Shown here one piece after another: positions 8,901 through 17,340 of a stretch of 64,000 bases of DNA. The stretch is from Defluviimonas sp. SAOS-178_SWC. GTDB taxonomy: Bacteria > Pseudomonadota > Alphaproteobacteria > Rhodobacterales > Rhodobacteraceae. Every line of letters starts with the position of its first letter. Position 1 is the first letter of the stretch. Position numbers and translations under genes: made by a program. The notes under the pieces were generated by a model, which saw only the letters and a list, made by a program, of their open reading frames with translations, was not told the origin of the DNA and ran no database searches. The stretch is taken from contig NZ_CP156081.1 of assembly GCF_039830135.1 (NCBI RefSeq), forward strand, positions 1,412,001 through 1,476,000, read 5' to 3'.

Positions 8901-8959
8901 TGAGGTGTGGCGATTTGTTACCGGATTGCGGGCCACGTTAAACATGCCGCTAAAGAGGT
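8901..8959 (+). ncRNA. SAM-II riboswitch
   Basis: The leader of metZ contains the hallmark SAM-II elements in order: GTGGC (8907-8911) followed by GATTTG, CCGGATTGCG, then GCCAC (8932-8936) that pairs with the first block as helix P1, directly joined to GTTAAACA and the pseudoknot strand GCTAAAGAGG. SAM-II aptamers bind S-adenosylmethionine and lower expression of methionine genes in alphaproteobacteria. Here the aptamer is followed within 15 bases by an intrinsic terminator, so control is probably at the level of transcription termination, though GAGG in the 3' end also resembles a ribosome site. Confidence 0.92.
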
Positions 8960-8973
8960 TGGAGGCACCCGTG

Positions 8974-9001
8974 CCCCCACCTGTTCCGGTGGGGGTTTTT
9001 T
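8974..9001 (+). terminator. Intrinsic terminator of the SAM-II leader
   Basis: CCCCCACC (8974-8981), loop TGTTCC, GGTGGGGG (8988-8995), then six T (8996-9001). It lies between the SAM-II aptamer and the metZ ribosome-binding site (GGAGGAA), the position of a riboswitch-controlled attenuator. Confidence 0.9.
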
Positions 9002-9019
9002 GTTGCCGGAGGAACGGCC

Positions 9020-10195
9020 ATGACAGAGTGGAAAACGCGCACGAAACTGGTGCATTCCGGATCCCGCCGCAGCCAGTATGGCGAGATGTCGGAGGCGATC
9101 TTCCTGACCCAGGGCTTCGTCTACGAGAGCGCCGAGGAGGCCGAGGCGCGGTTCATCGAGGCCGGGCCCGACGAGTTCATCTATGCCCGCTATGGTAACC
9201 CCACGGTGCGCATGTTCGAAGAACGCATGGCCGCGATCGAGGGGACCGAGGACGCCTTCGCGACCGCGTCCGGCATGGCGGCGGTCAATGGCGCGCTGAC
9301 CGCGTTGCTGAAGGCGGGCGATCACGTCGTCGCCGCGCGGGCGCTCTTCGGATCTTGCCTCTATGTCCTTGAAATCCTCGGCCGTTTCGGTGTCGAGGTG
9401 ACGCTCGTCGACGGCACGGATCTGGACCAGTGGCGCGCGGCGATGCGCGACGGCACCAGGGCCGTCTTCCTCGAATCGGTGTCGAACCCGACGCTGGAAG
9501 TGATCGACGTGAAATCGGTGGCCGAGATCGCCCACGAGAAGGGCGCGACCGTGATCGTCGACAACGTCTTCGCGACGCCGACCTTCTCGAAGGCCGTGGC
9601 GCTTGGCGCGGATGTCGTCGTCTATTCGGCGACGAAGCATATCGACGGGTCGGGCCGCTGTCTCGGGGGGGTCGTCTGCGGCACGAAGAACTACATCCGC
9701 AAGGTGCTGGAACCCTATCTCAAGCATACCGGCGCGGCGCTTTCGCCGTTCAACGCCTGGGTGATGCTGAAGGGGATGGAGACTCTCGACCTCCGGGTCC
9801 GGACGCAGGCCGCCAACGCGCAAGCCATCGCCGAGACGCTGTCGGGTCATGCGAAGCTGTCGCGGGTGATCTATCCCGGCCTTCCGGGCCATCCCCAACA
9901 CCGGATCGCGATGGACCAGATGGGGGCGGGCGGCACCGTCGTGACGCTGGAGGTCGCAGGCGGGCAGGAGGGCGCGTTCCGCTTCCTCAACGCCTTGGAA
10001 ATCGTGATGATTTCCAACAATCTCGGTGATGCGAAGTCGATCATCACCCATCCGGCCACGACCACCCATCAACGCCTGCCGGCGGAGCAGAAGGTGCTTC
10101 TGGGTATCACACCGGGACTGGTGCGCCTGTCGGTCGGGATCGAGGATATCGGGGACCTGCTCGCCGACTTGCGAAAGGCGCTCGACGCGGTCTGA
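9020..10195 (+). CDS. metZ: O-succinylhomoserine sulfhydrylase
   Basis: The gene encodes 391 residues of the Cys/Met-metabolism PLP family. Visible motifs are YARYGNPTV, ATASGMAAVNGAL, the phosphate and ring-binding region, and the Schiff-base lysine in SATKHIDGSGRCLGG. The enzyme makes homocysteine from O-succinyl-homoserine and sulfide. The choice of metZ over cystathionine synthase or lyase rests on overall likeness (WKTRTKLVHSGSRRSQYGE start) and on SAM-II control, which typically covers metZ or metA in alphaproteobacteria. Start ATG 9020 is preceded by GGAGGAA. Expected to be repressed when S-adenosylmethionine is plentiful. Confidence 0.93.
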   Translation: MTEWKTRTKLVHSGSRRSQYGEMSEAIFLTQGFVYESAEEAEARFIEAGPDEFIYARYGNPTVRMFEERMAAIEGTEDAFATASGMAAVNGALTALLKAGDHVVAARALFGSCLYVLEILGRFGVEVTLVDGTDLDQWRAAMRDGTRAVFLESVSNPTLEVIDVKSVAEIAHEKGATVIVDNVFATPTFSKAVALGADVVVYSATKHIDGSGRCLGGVVCGTKNYIRKVLEPYLKHTGAALSPFNAWVMLKGMETLDLRVRTQAANAQAIAETLSGHAKLSRVIYPGLPGHPQHRIAMDQMGAGGTVVTLEVAGGQEGAFRFLNALEIVMISNNLGDAKSIITHPATTTHQRLPAEQKVLLGITPGLVRLSVGIEDIGDLLADLRKALDAV

Positions 10196-10228
10196 AGTCG
10201 TGGAATCGTCACGGGATACCGCGTAAGA

Positions 10229-10259
10229 TTGGACAAGCGGCCGGGCGATCCCACATAAT
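10229..10259 (+). promoter_or_regulatory. Weak candidate promoter of folE2
   Basis: TTGGAC (10229-10234) and CATAAT (10254-10259) stand 41 bases before the folE2 start. The 19-base spacer is longer than ideal. No zinc-responsive palindrome that would suggest Zur control of folE2 was seen. Confidence 0.35.
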
Positions 10260-10299
10260 GGGCTGTCCGGGCGCGGCCCGGAACTTCTAGGAGCGTGCC

Positions 10300-11397
10300 A
10301 TGAACTTCGTGGGCGATATCGACCGGGACCCGAACCGGGACGAGGCGGAAGCGGCGTTGGCAACGCTGCGCCGCTGGGCCGAGAGCGCGGATCCGAGCGA
10401 GGTCGCGCGGCTCGACCCGGCCATCGCGCGGCTTCTGCCCGGGCGCGAGGTCGGAAATTATCCGGATCTGTCAAGAACCTACCCGGAGAACTTCACGCCG
10501 GACGCAACCTATCGCGCCTCGATGCCCGATCTCCAGAATGGCCCGTCGAGCCTGATCGTCGGTGCGCAGGCACCGATCCAGCATGTCGGCATCTCCAACT
10601 TCCGCCTGCCGATCCGCTTCCATACCCGCGATGGCGGCGACATCACGCTCGAGACCTCGGTCACCGGAACGGTCAGCCTCATCGGCGAAAAGAAGGGCAT
10701 CAACATGAGCCGCATCATGCGGTCCTTCTATGCCCATGCCGAGCGGACGTTTTCCTTCTCGGTGCTCGAAGCGGTGCTCGACGACTACAAGAAGGACCAT
10801 GACAGCGTCGACGCGCGGCTGATGATGCGGTTCTCCTTTCCCGGCCGGGTCAGTTCCCTGCGCTCGGGGCTCAGCGGCTGGCAATATTACGACATTGCCC
10901 TCGAACTGATGGAGAGGGTGGGGCGGCAGAAGCGGATCACCCATCTCGACTACGTCTATTCCTCGACCTGCCCGTGCTCGCTGGAACTGTCCGAACATGC
11001 CCGCCAGGCGCGCGGGCAGCTCGCCACGCCGCATTCGCAGCGCTCCGTCGCGCGGATCTCGGTCGTCGAGGAGGGGCCGAAACGCCTTTGGTACGAGGAT
11101 CTGATCGACATCGCCCGCGCTGCGGTGCCGACCGAGACGCAGGTGATGGTCAAGCGCGAGGACGAACAGGCCTTCGCCGAACTCAACGCCGCCAACCCGA
11201 TCTTCGTCGAGGACGCGGCGCGCAGCTTCGCCGAACGCCTGCTGGCCGAGCCGCGCATCGGCGATTTCCGCATCGTGGCGAGTCATCAGGAAAGCCTGCA
11301 CAGCCACGATGCCGTTTCGATCCTGACCGAAGGACCGACCTTCGCCGACGAGAGCATCGATCCCCGGCTCTTCGCGTCGCTCCACAAGCCCGGCTGA
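10300..11397 (+). CDS. folE2: GTP cyclohydrolase FolE2 (type IB)
   Basis: The gene encodes 365 residues. It converts GTP to dihydroneopterin triphosphate at the head of folate (and possibly queuosine) synthesis. The family signatures QHVGISNFRLPI, ETSVTGTVSL, GINMSRIMRSFY and the catalytic cysteine region SSTCPCSLELSEHARQ followed by TPHSQRSVA are all present. FolE2 can use metals other than zinc and often replaces the zinc enzyme FolE. An AGGAG lies 8-12 bases before the ATG. It is 104 bases downstream of metZ and probably has its own promoter. Confidence 0.95.
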   Translation: MNFVGDIDRDPNRDEAEAALATLRRWAESADPSEVARLDPAIARLLPGREVGNYPDLSRTYPENFTPDATYRASMPDLQNGPSSLIVGAQAPIQHVGISNFRLPIRFHTRDGGDITLETSVTGTVSLIGEKKGINMSRIMRSFYAHAERTFSFSVLEAVLDDYKKDHDSVDARLMMRFSFPGRVSSLRSGLSGWQYYDIALELMERVGRQKRITHLDYVYSSTCPCSLELSEHARQARGQLATPHSQRSVARISVVEEGPKRLWYEDLIDIARAAVPTETQVMVKREDEQAFAELNAANPIFVEDAARSFAERLLAEPRIGDFRIVASHQESLHSHDAVSILTEGPTFADESIDPRLFASLHKPG

Positions 11398-11518
11398 GCG
11401 GCCCGTCGACCTGACCGCCTGACCGTTCGCGCCGTGCAGGCCCGGATTTTCATCCTGTCCGGACAATGGCGCGTGCCAGCGGCTTGACAGTCCACGGCGG
11501 GCAGGGGAAGCCTGCCGC

Positions 11519-12967
11519 ATGGTCGACCTTCGCCCCGTAGGATATGTGATCGGTCTCATCATCGCGGCGCTCGGGCTGGCGATGCTGGTCCCCTTGCTGA
11601 CCGACATCCTCCTCGGTGATCCGAACGCCGAAGCCTTCGCGCAGTCGGCGCTCATCTGCGTCCTTGCCGGAAGCCTCACCGCCATTGCCTGCCAGAACCG
11701 TGCGGGGCGCAGCCTTTCGGTGCGCCAGGCCTTCCTGCTGACGCTCGGCATCTGGGTCTTCGTTCCGTTGTTCGGGGCGCTGCCCTTCGTCATCGGCGCG
11801 CCCGAGGTGCGGATCATCGACGCGTATTTCGAGGCCGTTTCGGGCATCACGACGACCGGCGCCTCGGTCTTCGTCGGCGTCGACGATCTGCCGGCGGGCG
11901 TCAACCTCTGGCGCGGCATGCTCAACTGGCTCGGCGGGCTCGGCATCGCCTTCATCGCGATGATCTTCCTGCCGGTGATGCGCGTGGGCGGCATGCAGTT
12001 CTTCCGCACCGAGGGCTTCGACACGTTCGGAAAGGTGTTGCCCCGCGCCACCGACATCGCGCGCGAATTGTTCTTCGTCTATGTCGCGCTGACCGCGAGC
12101 TGCATGGGGGTCTACGGCCTTCTCGGCATGCCGCCCTTCGAGGCGGTGGCGCATGGCCTCGCCACCATCGCCACGGGCGGTTTTTCCCCGCGCTCCGCGT
12201 CATTCTCGGGCTATTCCGGGTCGATCCACTATGCGACGGCGATCTTCATGCTGCTCGGCAGCTTCCCCTACATCCGGTATGTCCAGCTGGTCCGGGGCAG
12301 CGCGATCCCGCTCTGGCGCGACGTGCAGGTGCGCGGCTACCTGACCTGGGTCGCCGTGGCGGTGCTGGCCGTTGCCGGATGGCGGTTCGCGACAAGCGAT
12401 CAGGGGCTGGAGCCGGCGTTTCGGGAATCGCTCTTCAATCTCGTCTCGGTCATGTCGAGCACGGGGTTCGGCGCGGGCGACTTCGCGGCCTGGGGATCGT
12501 TCTCGATCATCGTCGCGATGTGGATCGGCGTCATCGGCGCCTGTTCGGGGTCGAGCGCGGCCGGGCTCTCGGTCTTCCGGGTGCAGATCATGTTCGGTGC
12601 CCTGGCAGAGCAGGTCCGCCGCATCCACGCGCCGCACCGGATCGCGCCGGTGCGGTATGCCGGGCGCACGGTCGATGCCGACACGATGGACGCGATCGTC
12701 CTCTATCTCGGCGCCTATATCCTGACCTTCGGGGCCATCGCGCTCCTCATCGACGAAACCGGCGTCGACTTCGAATCGGCGCTTTTCGCGTCCTGGACCT
12801 CGATCGGCAATATCGGCTACAGCTACGGCCCCCTCGTCGGCGCGACCGGGACGTTCATCGACTATCCCGACGTCGCGAAGGGTCTGATGATCCTTGCGAT
12901 GATCATGGGGCGGCTGTCGCTTCTGTCGGTGCTGGTGATCCTGTTGCCGCGCTTCTGGCAGGACTGA
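11519..12967 (+). CDS. trkH: TrkH-family potassium uptake protein, divergent copy
   Basis: The gene encodes 482 residues with the fourfold helix-loop-helix plan of TrkH/KtrB. The selectivity loops read SGITTTGASVF, ATIATGGFSPR, MSSTGFGAG and IGNIGYSYG. The last one departs from the usual N(I/L)GPGLG, and the intramembrane gate segment reads ACSGSSAAGLSVFR, where standard copies have a lysine or similar polar residue (GGCAGSTxGGxKxxR). TrkH moves K+ across the inner membrane and normally pairs with the cytosolic NAD-binding protein TrkA, which is not in this window. It is followed 53 bases later by a second, more canonical copy of exactly the same length. Confidence 0.9.
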   Translation: MVDLRPVGYVIGLIIAALGLAMLVPLLTDILLGDPNAEAFAQSALICVLAGSLTAIACQNRAGRSLSVRQAFLLTLGIWVFVPLFGALPFVIGAPEVRIIDAYFEAVSGITTTGASVFVGVDDLPAGVNLWRGMLNWLGGLGIAFIAMIFLPVMRVGGMQFFRTEGFDTFGKVLPRATDIARELFFVYVALTASCMGVYGLLGMPPFEAVAHGLATIATGGFSPRSASFSGYSGSIHYATAIFMLLGSFPYIRYVQLVRGSAIPLWRDVQVRGYLTWVAVAVLAVAGWRFATSDQGLEPAFRESLFNLVSVMSSTGFGAGDFAAWGSFSIIVAMWIGVIGACSGSSAAGLSVFRVQIMFGALAEQVRRIHAPHRIAPVRYAGRTVDADTMDAIVLYLGAYILTFGAIALLIDETGVDFESALFASWTSIGNIGYSYGPLVGATGTFIDYPDVAKGLMILAMIMGRLSLLSVLVILLPRFWQD

Positions 12968-13020
12968 GCATGCCCGGCGATCCGCTTGACACTGCCGCAC
13001 ATGGCCGCCAAGGCTCTGCC

Positions 13021-14469
13021 ATGATCGACCTGCGCCCCGTCGGATACGTCATAGGCTTGCTGGCCGCGGTTCTCGGCGCGACGATGTCGGTTCCGATGGC
13101 GCTCGATTTCGCGTCCGAGAACGGCCACTGGCCGGCCTTTTTGCAAAGCGCCATTCTCACCTGCCTGACCGGGGGGCTGATGGCCGTCGCCTGTGCCAAC
13201 GGCGTCGGGGAACGCCTGAGCCTTCAGCAGACTTTCCTTCTGGCGACCGGCGTGTGGGTGGCATTGCCGCTTTTCGGCGCCTTGCCGTTTCTCTTCGGCG
13301 CGACCGGTGCGCGGGTGGTGGATGCGGTCTTCGAGGCGATGTCGGGACTGACCACGACGGGGGCCACCGTCTTCGTCGGCCTCGAGGATCTGCCGGCCGG
13401 CCTCCTGCTCTGGCGGTCGATGCTGCAATGGTTCGGCGGGATCGGGATCATCATCGTGGCGATGGTCTTCCTGCCCGAACTCCGGGTCGGCGGCATGCAG
13501 ATCTTCCGCTCCGAGGCGTTCGATACCGGCGGCAAGGTCCTGCCGCGCGCGGCCGAGATCGCGTCGCAGATCATGGGCATCTATATCGGCCTGACGATCC
13601 TGTGCGCGGTCGCCTACATGAGCGTCGGCATGACCGGGTTCGAAGCGATCAACCATGCCCTGACGACGATGTCCACGGGGGGGTTTTCGACCTCGGACGC
13701 GTCTTTCGGGGTCTTTCAGGGCGTGCCGGAATACCTCGCCTCGATCTTCATGGTCCTCGCGAGCTTGCCCTTCGTGCGCTACGTGCAGATGCTGGCCGGA
13801 ACCTCCGGGCCGATGTTGCGCGACCCGCAGGTGCGGGCGTTCCTGTGGACGATCGGGGTGCTTGTGGCGGTCATCACCGCCTACCGGATCCTCGCCAACG
13901 GCGATCATCTCGAGCACGCCTTCCGCGAGGCGATCTTCAACGTCACCTCGATCATCACCGGGACCGGCTATGCGAGCGTCGACTACCAGCTCTGGGGCGC
14001 GTTCCCGATCGTGCTCTTCTTCTTCATCGGTCTCATCGGCGGCTGCGCCGGATCGACCTGCTGTTCGGTGAAGATCTTCCGCTACCAGTTGTTGATCGCC
14101 TCGGTTCGCGCCCAGATCCGCCGCATCCACTCGCCGAACGGCCTGTTCACCCCGCGCTATCAGGGCCAGCCGGTCACGGAGGAGGTGATGTCCTCGGTCA
14201 TGGCCTTTTTCGGGATCTTCATTGTCAGCCTCGGCCTCATCTCGGTGGCGCTGGCGCTGACCGGGCTCGACTTCGTCACCGCGATCTCGGGCGCGGCCAC
14301 GGCGATCGCCAATATCGGTCCGGGTCTTGGCGACATCATCGGGCCGGCCGGCAATTTCGCCTCGATCAACGACACGGCGAAGTGGATCCTGACCGTCGCG
14401 ATGCTTCTCGGCCGGCTGGAACTTCTCGTGGTGCTGGTGATCTTCCTGCCACGGTTCTGGCGGACATGA
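13021..14469 (+). CDS. trkH: TrkH-family potassium uptake protein, canonical copy
   Basis: The gene encodes 482 residues, the same length as the gene before it and similar along its length (both begin with DLRPVGYVIGL). The selectivity loops are SGLTTTGATVF, TTMSTGGFSTS, IITGTGYASVD and IANIGPGLG, and the gate region is GGCAGSTCCSVKIFRYQ with the conserved Lys. I used the ATG at 13021; a longer in-frame reading from 12379 overlaps the first trkH and is spurious. TrkH-type subunits function as dimers, so two co-transcribed paralogues could form homo- or heterodimers. Confidence 0.93.
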   Translation: MIDLRPVGYVIGLLAAVLGATMSVPMALDFASENGHWPAFLQSAILTCLTGGLMAVACANGVGERLSLQQTFLLATGVWVALPLFGALPFLFGATGARVVDAVFEAMSGLTTTGATVFVGLEDLPAGLLLWRSMLQWFGGIGIIIVAMVFLPELRVGGMQIFRSEAFDTGGKVLPRAAEIASQIMGIYIGLTILCAVAYMSVGMTGFEAINHALTTMSTGGFSTSDASFGVFQGVPEYLASIFMVLASLPFVRYVQMLAGTSGPMLRDPQVRAFLWTIGVLVAVITAYRILANGDHLEHAFREAIFNVTSIITGTGYASVDYQLWGAFPIVLFFFIGLIGGCAGSTCCSVKIFRYQLLIASVRAQIRRIHSPNGLFTPRYQGQPVTEEVMSSVMAFFGIFIVSLGLISVALALTGLDFVTAISGAATAIANIGPGLGDIIGPAGNFASINDTAKWILTVAMLLGRLELLVVLVIFLPRFWRT

Positions 14470-14470
14470 C

Positions 14471-14498
14471 GGCAAGGCGGGCGTGACCCCGCCTTGCC
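14471..14498. terminator. Perfect inverted repeat between convergent genes
   Basis: GGCAAGGCGGG (14471-14481) pairs with CCCGCCTTGCC (14488-14498) across a 6-base loop. It fills the 36-base gap between trkH and the convergent protease-like gene, so it probably ends transcription from both sides. There is no T run. Confidence 0.6.
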
Positions 14499-14505
14499 CG
14501 GGGCG

Positions 14506-16248
14506 TCAGCGCCAGCAGGAAACGAGCACGGTCATGTCGCGCCCCAGGGTCGTCAGGTCTTCCGGCGCGAGTGTGGACACAGCCTCGGCGGAGGCCGGTT
14601 CGGCCGCCGCAAGTCCCGCCGCCTGAAGCGCGCCGGTGATCGTCTCCGCCGGCAAGGCGAAGCCGACATCGGAGGGCAGCACCCGGCCATCGGCCGTGTC
14701 CCGGGGCAGGAGCATCCCGATCACCGCGCCGCTGGTGCTGATGACCGGGCCGCCCGCGTCGCCGGCCCGCGTGGTGACGGCGAGCCGGGCGCGGTCGACC
14801 TCTCCCTCAAGGCCCTTCGTGTCGGCGAGCGTGCCGAAGCTCAGGACTGCGCTGTCGAGCGCATCCTCGTAGGAAAAGCCCGCGACGGCGATCTCGGAGT
14901 TGATCCGCACCCTGCCGCTTTCGAGCCGGGCATGAGCGCGCGGCGCAAGCGCGTCGCGCGGCTTCAGGACCGCCAGCCCAAGGCCCGCGTCGCGCAGCGT
15001 CACGTCCGCCTCGTAGTCGCCGTCGAGCGTGATCCGGGCGCAATTGTCGAGCACCGCATCCGTCGTCGCGACGAGCCCAGCCGCGTCAAGCCAGAACCCC
15101 GACCGTGAGAGAACCGGCCGCCGCACTTCGAGCCCGGAGACGAGATCCGCATGATCGACCGACAGGGGCTGGCCGAGCCCTTCGTCGAGCGCCTCGTCGC
15201 CGAGAGACCGGAACCCCGCCTTCATCGCCGCAAGCACCCTGACCGCCCGCGCGCCGTCCTCGGGCTTCCAGACCAGGGTGAACCCCTTGATGAGCCCGCC
15301 CGAAAGCTGCGCCTCGGTATGCGATTGCAACCGGTCGTTCTTGCCGCTGAGGACGAAGCTCGTCCGGTTCAGCTGGCGTTCGCCCGCGACCGGGACGATC
15401 TCCAGCGTCTGCATGATGTCGTAAAGCCCCGTGAGCGCCGCCTGATCGCCCTTTTGCGAGATCAGGAGCATCCGGAACCCGGACCCGTTCTTTTCGCGGA
15501 AATGGACGAAGGGCGGGGCGTAGCGGTCGAATTCGATCAGGGCGGCGGGGTAGGTGATCTCGATCCCGGCCTCGGTCTCGGTCAGGGTTTCAAGGCCAAG
15601 GGCGGCGCGTTCGCTCTCGTAGTGGCCGACAAGCTCGGCCCGCTGGGCGGTGGTCAGGATGCCGGTCTGTTCGTAGCCCTGCGCGGCCTGCCAGGCCGCC
15701 ATCGACCGGCGGGTGCCCGCGCCGAAAGCGCCGTCGATGGCGCCGGCATAGAAATCGTCCCATTGCAACGCGCGTTGCAGCATCTGACGCTCCTCGGCCG
15801 TCAGGAGCGCCTCGGACCGCCGTGCCTCGGCGGGCGTTTCGTCTGTCGGTGTCGGGGCGGGGATGGGCAGGGCGGTCGCCGTCTCCGCCGCAGGGGCGGT
15901 CGGGCTCGGCGTCGCGGCCGCCGCGCCGACCGGCCAGAACTGCCGCCCGAACCGGTTGCCGAAGGCGATGTAGCTGTCGGCCGGGATAAGCCGCTCGCCC
16001 TTCAGGACCTGCAACTGGCGGTTGGCCTCGTCGGGCGAATAGGGTCCGAGCACGATCGCATACCAGCCGGTGTTCATGACGAAGCCGCCGACATTGGGAA
16101 AGACGCCGGCATAGGCCCGCGCGCGCTCCTCGCCCTCGCGCAAGGAGGGCTGCGCTTCGATCTGGACCCAGACCTGGTTCTGGGCCTGAACCGCCCCGGC
16201 CAGACCGAGCCAGACCGCCAGTCCGAATAGAATTGCCGCCAACCGCAT
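14506..16248 (-). CDS. Secreted peptidoglycan-binding protein with degenerate trypsin-like domain
   Basis: The gene encodes 580 residues from the ATG at 16248. Order of parts: signal peptide (MRLAAILFGLAVWLGLAGAVQAQ); a SPOR-like region about 25-110 (VWVQIEAQPSLREGE, WYAIVLGPYSPDEA); a Pro/Ala/Thr linker; a peptidoglycan-binding type 1 domain about 150-205 (RALQWDDFYAGAIDGAFGAG); an uncharacterised domain; and a chymotrypsin-fold region about 385-560. In that fold the histidine site reads TTDAVLDNC (residues 395-403), the aspartate site LGLAVLK (Gly424) and the serine site GDAGGP (Ala498). All three catalytic residues are therefore absent. It probably acts in the periplasm as a binding or scaffold protein, not a protease. 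This is inference from motifs. Confidence 0.8.
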   Translation of the reverse strand: MRLAAILFGLAVWLGLAGAVQAQNQVWVQIEAQPSLREGEERARAYAGVFPNVGGFVMNTGWYAIVLGPYSPDEANRQLQVLKGERLIPADSYIAFGNRFGRQFWPVGAAAATPSPTAPAAETATALPIPAPTPTDETPAEARRSEALLTAEERQMLQRALQWDDFYAGAIDGAFGAGTRRSMAAWQAAQGYEQTGILTTAQRAELVGHYESERAALGLETLTETEAGIEITYPAALIEFDRYAPPFVHFREKNGSGFRMLLISQKGDQAALTGLYDIMQTLEIVPVAGERQLNRTSFVLSGKNDRLQSHTEAQLSGGLIKGFTLVWKPEDGARAVRVLAAMKAGFRSLGDEALDEGLGQPLSVDHADLVSGLEVRRPVLSRSGFWLDAAGLVATTDAVLDNCARITLDGDYEADVTLRDAGLGLAVLKPRDALAPRAHARLESGRVRINSEIAVAGFSYEDALDSAVLSFGTLADTKGLEGEVDRARLAVTTRAGDAGGPVISTSGAVIGMLLPRDTADGRVLPSDVGFALPAETITGALQAAGLAAAEPASAEAVSTLAPEDLTTLGRDMTVLVSCWR

Positions 16249-16345
16249 GCGCAAAAACCCTTCCGCCGTTTCCTGTCGTCGCGAATCCGCCGCCGAACCT
16301 AGCAGGATGGTGCGCGGCGTCACGCCACAATCGCCCGTGGGCCGA

Positions 16346-16374
16346 TTGACCGCCCCGCGGCTGTTGCCTATTGA
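16346..16374 (+). promoter_or_regulatory. Candidate promoter of the glyQ-glyS operon
   Basis: TTGACC (16346-16351), 17-base spacer, TATTGA (16369-16374). The predicted transcript begins near 16381, about 25 bases before the glyQ ATG at 16405, with AGAAGG in between as ribosome site. Pattern match, but spacing and position are both ideal. Confidence 0.6.
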
Positions 16375-16404
16375 GAACGCGCTTTTCCGCTTAGAAGGCT
16401 GACC

Positions 16405-17340
16405 ATGTCCCCGACCGCCCCCCGCTCGTTCCAGGAGATCATCCTGCGCCTACAGACCTACTGGGCGGAGAAGGGCTGCGCCATCCTGCAGCCCTACGAC
16501 ATGGAGGTCGGGGCGGGCACCTTCCACCCGGCGACGACGCTCCGCTCGCTCGGCACGCGGCCCTGGGCGGCGGCCTACGTGCAGCCGTCGCGGCGGCCGA
16601 CCGACGGCCGCTACGGCGAGAACCCGAACCGTCTTCAGCACTACTACCAGTACCAGGTCCTCATCAAACCCTCGCCGCCCGACCTGCAGGAACTGTACCT
16701 TGGCTCCCTCGCCGCCATCGGCATCGACGCCTCGCTCCACGATATCCGCTTTGTCGAGGACGACTGGGAAAGCCCGACGCTGGGTGCCTGGGGCCTTGGG
16801 TGGGAGGTCTGGTGCGACGGGATGGAGGTGAGCCAGTTCACCTATTTCCAGCAGGTCGGTGGTCATGATTGCCACCCGGTCTCGGGCGAGCTGACCTACG
16901 GGCTCGAACGCCTCGCAATGTATGTCCTTGGCATCGACCATGTCATGGACATGCCGTTCAACGACCCCCAGACGCCCATTGCGCTGACCTACGGCGACAT
17001 CTTCCGCCAGACGGAGCAGGAATATTCCCGCTGGAACTTCGACCAGGCCGAGACCGACATGCTTCTGAAGCATTTCGAGGATGCCGAGGCGGAATGCGAA
17101 CGCATCCTGGCAGCTCCGGCCGAGGACAAGGCGGGGCGCAGGATCGTCATGGCTCACCCGGCCTACGACCAGTGCATCAAGGCCAGCCACCTCTTCAACC
17201 TTCTCGACGCGCGCGGCGTCATCTCGGTGACGGAGCGGCAGGCCTATATCGGCCGCGTCCGCGCGCTTGCGAAGAAATGCGCCGATGCGTTCGTGACGAC
17301 CGAAGCGGGCGGCCACCGGAATTCAGGGGCGGCAGCGTGA
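16405..17340 (+). CDS. glyQ: Glycyl-tRNA synthetase alpha subunit
   Basis: The gene encodes 311 residues. It carries the class II core that activates glycine: [26 protein letters not shown], the [25 protein letters not shown] motif-2 region and [11 protein letters not shown] as motif 3. It works as an alpha2beta2 enzyme with GlyS, encoded 470 bases downstream. The product ends with an Ala/Gly-rich tail and overlaps the next start codon (GTGA), so translation is probably coupled. Confidence 0.97.
   Translation: MSPTAPRSFQEIILRLQTYWAEKGCAILQPYDMEVGAGTFHPATTLRSLGTRPWAAAYVQPSRRPTDGRYGENPNRLQHYYQYQVLIKPSPPDLQELYLGSLAAIGIDASLHDIRFVEDDWESPTLGAWGLGWEVWCDGMEVSQFTYFQQVGGHDCHPVSGELTYGLERLAMYVLGIDHVMDMPFNDPQTPIALTYGDIFRQTEQEYSRWNFDQAETDMLLKHFEDAEAECERILAAPAEDKAGRRIVMAHPAYDQCIKASHLFNLLDARGVISVTERQAYIGRVRALAKKCADAFVTTEAGGHRNSGAAA

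Noticed and set aside
11484..11512. TTGACA before trkH as an ordinary promoter
   Set aside because: No -10 box at 16-18 bases; kept only as a leader observation.
12379..13020. Long in-frame extension ahead of the second trkH
   Set aside because: It overlaps the first trkH in another frame, is Arg/Gly-rich, and the true start at 13021 matches the first copy's N-terminus.
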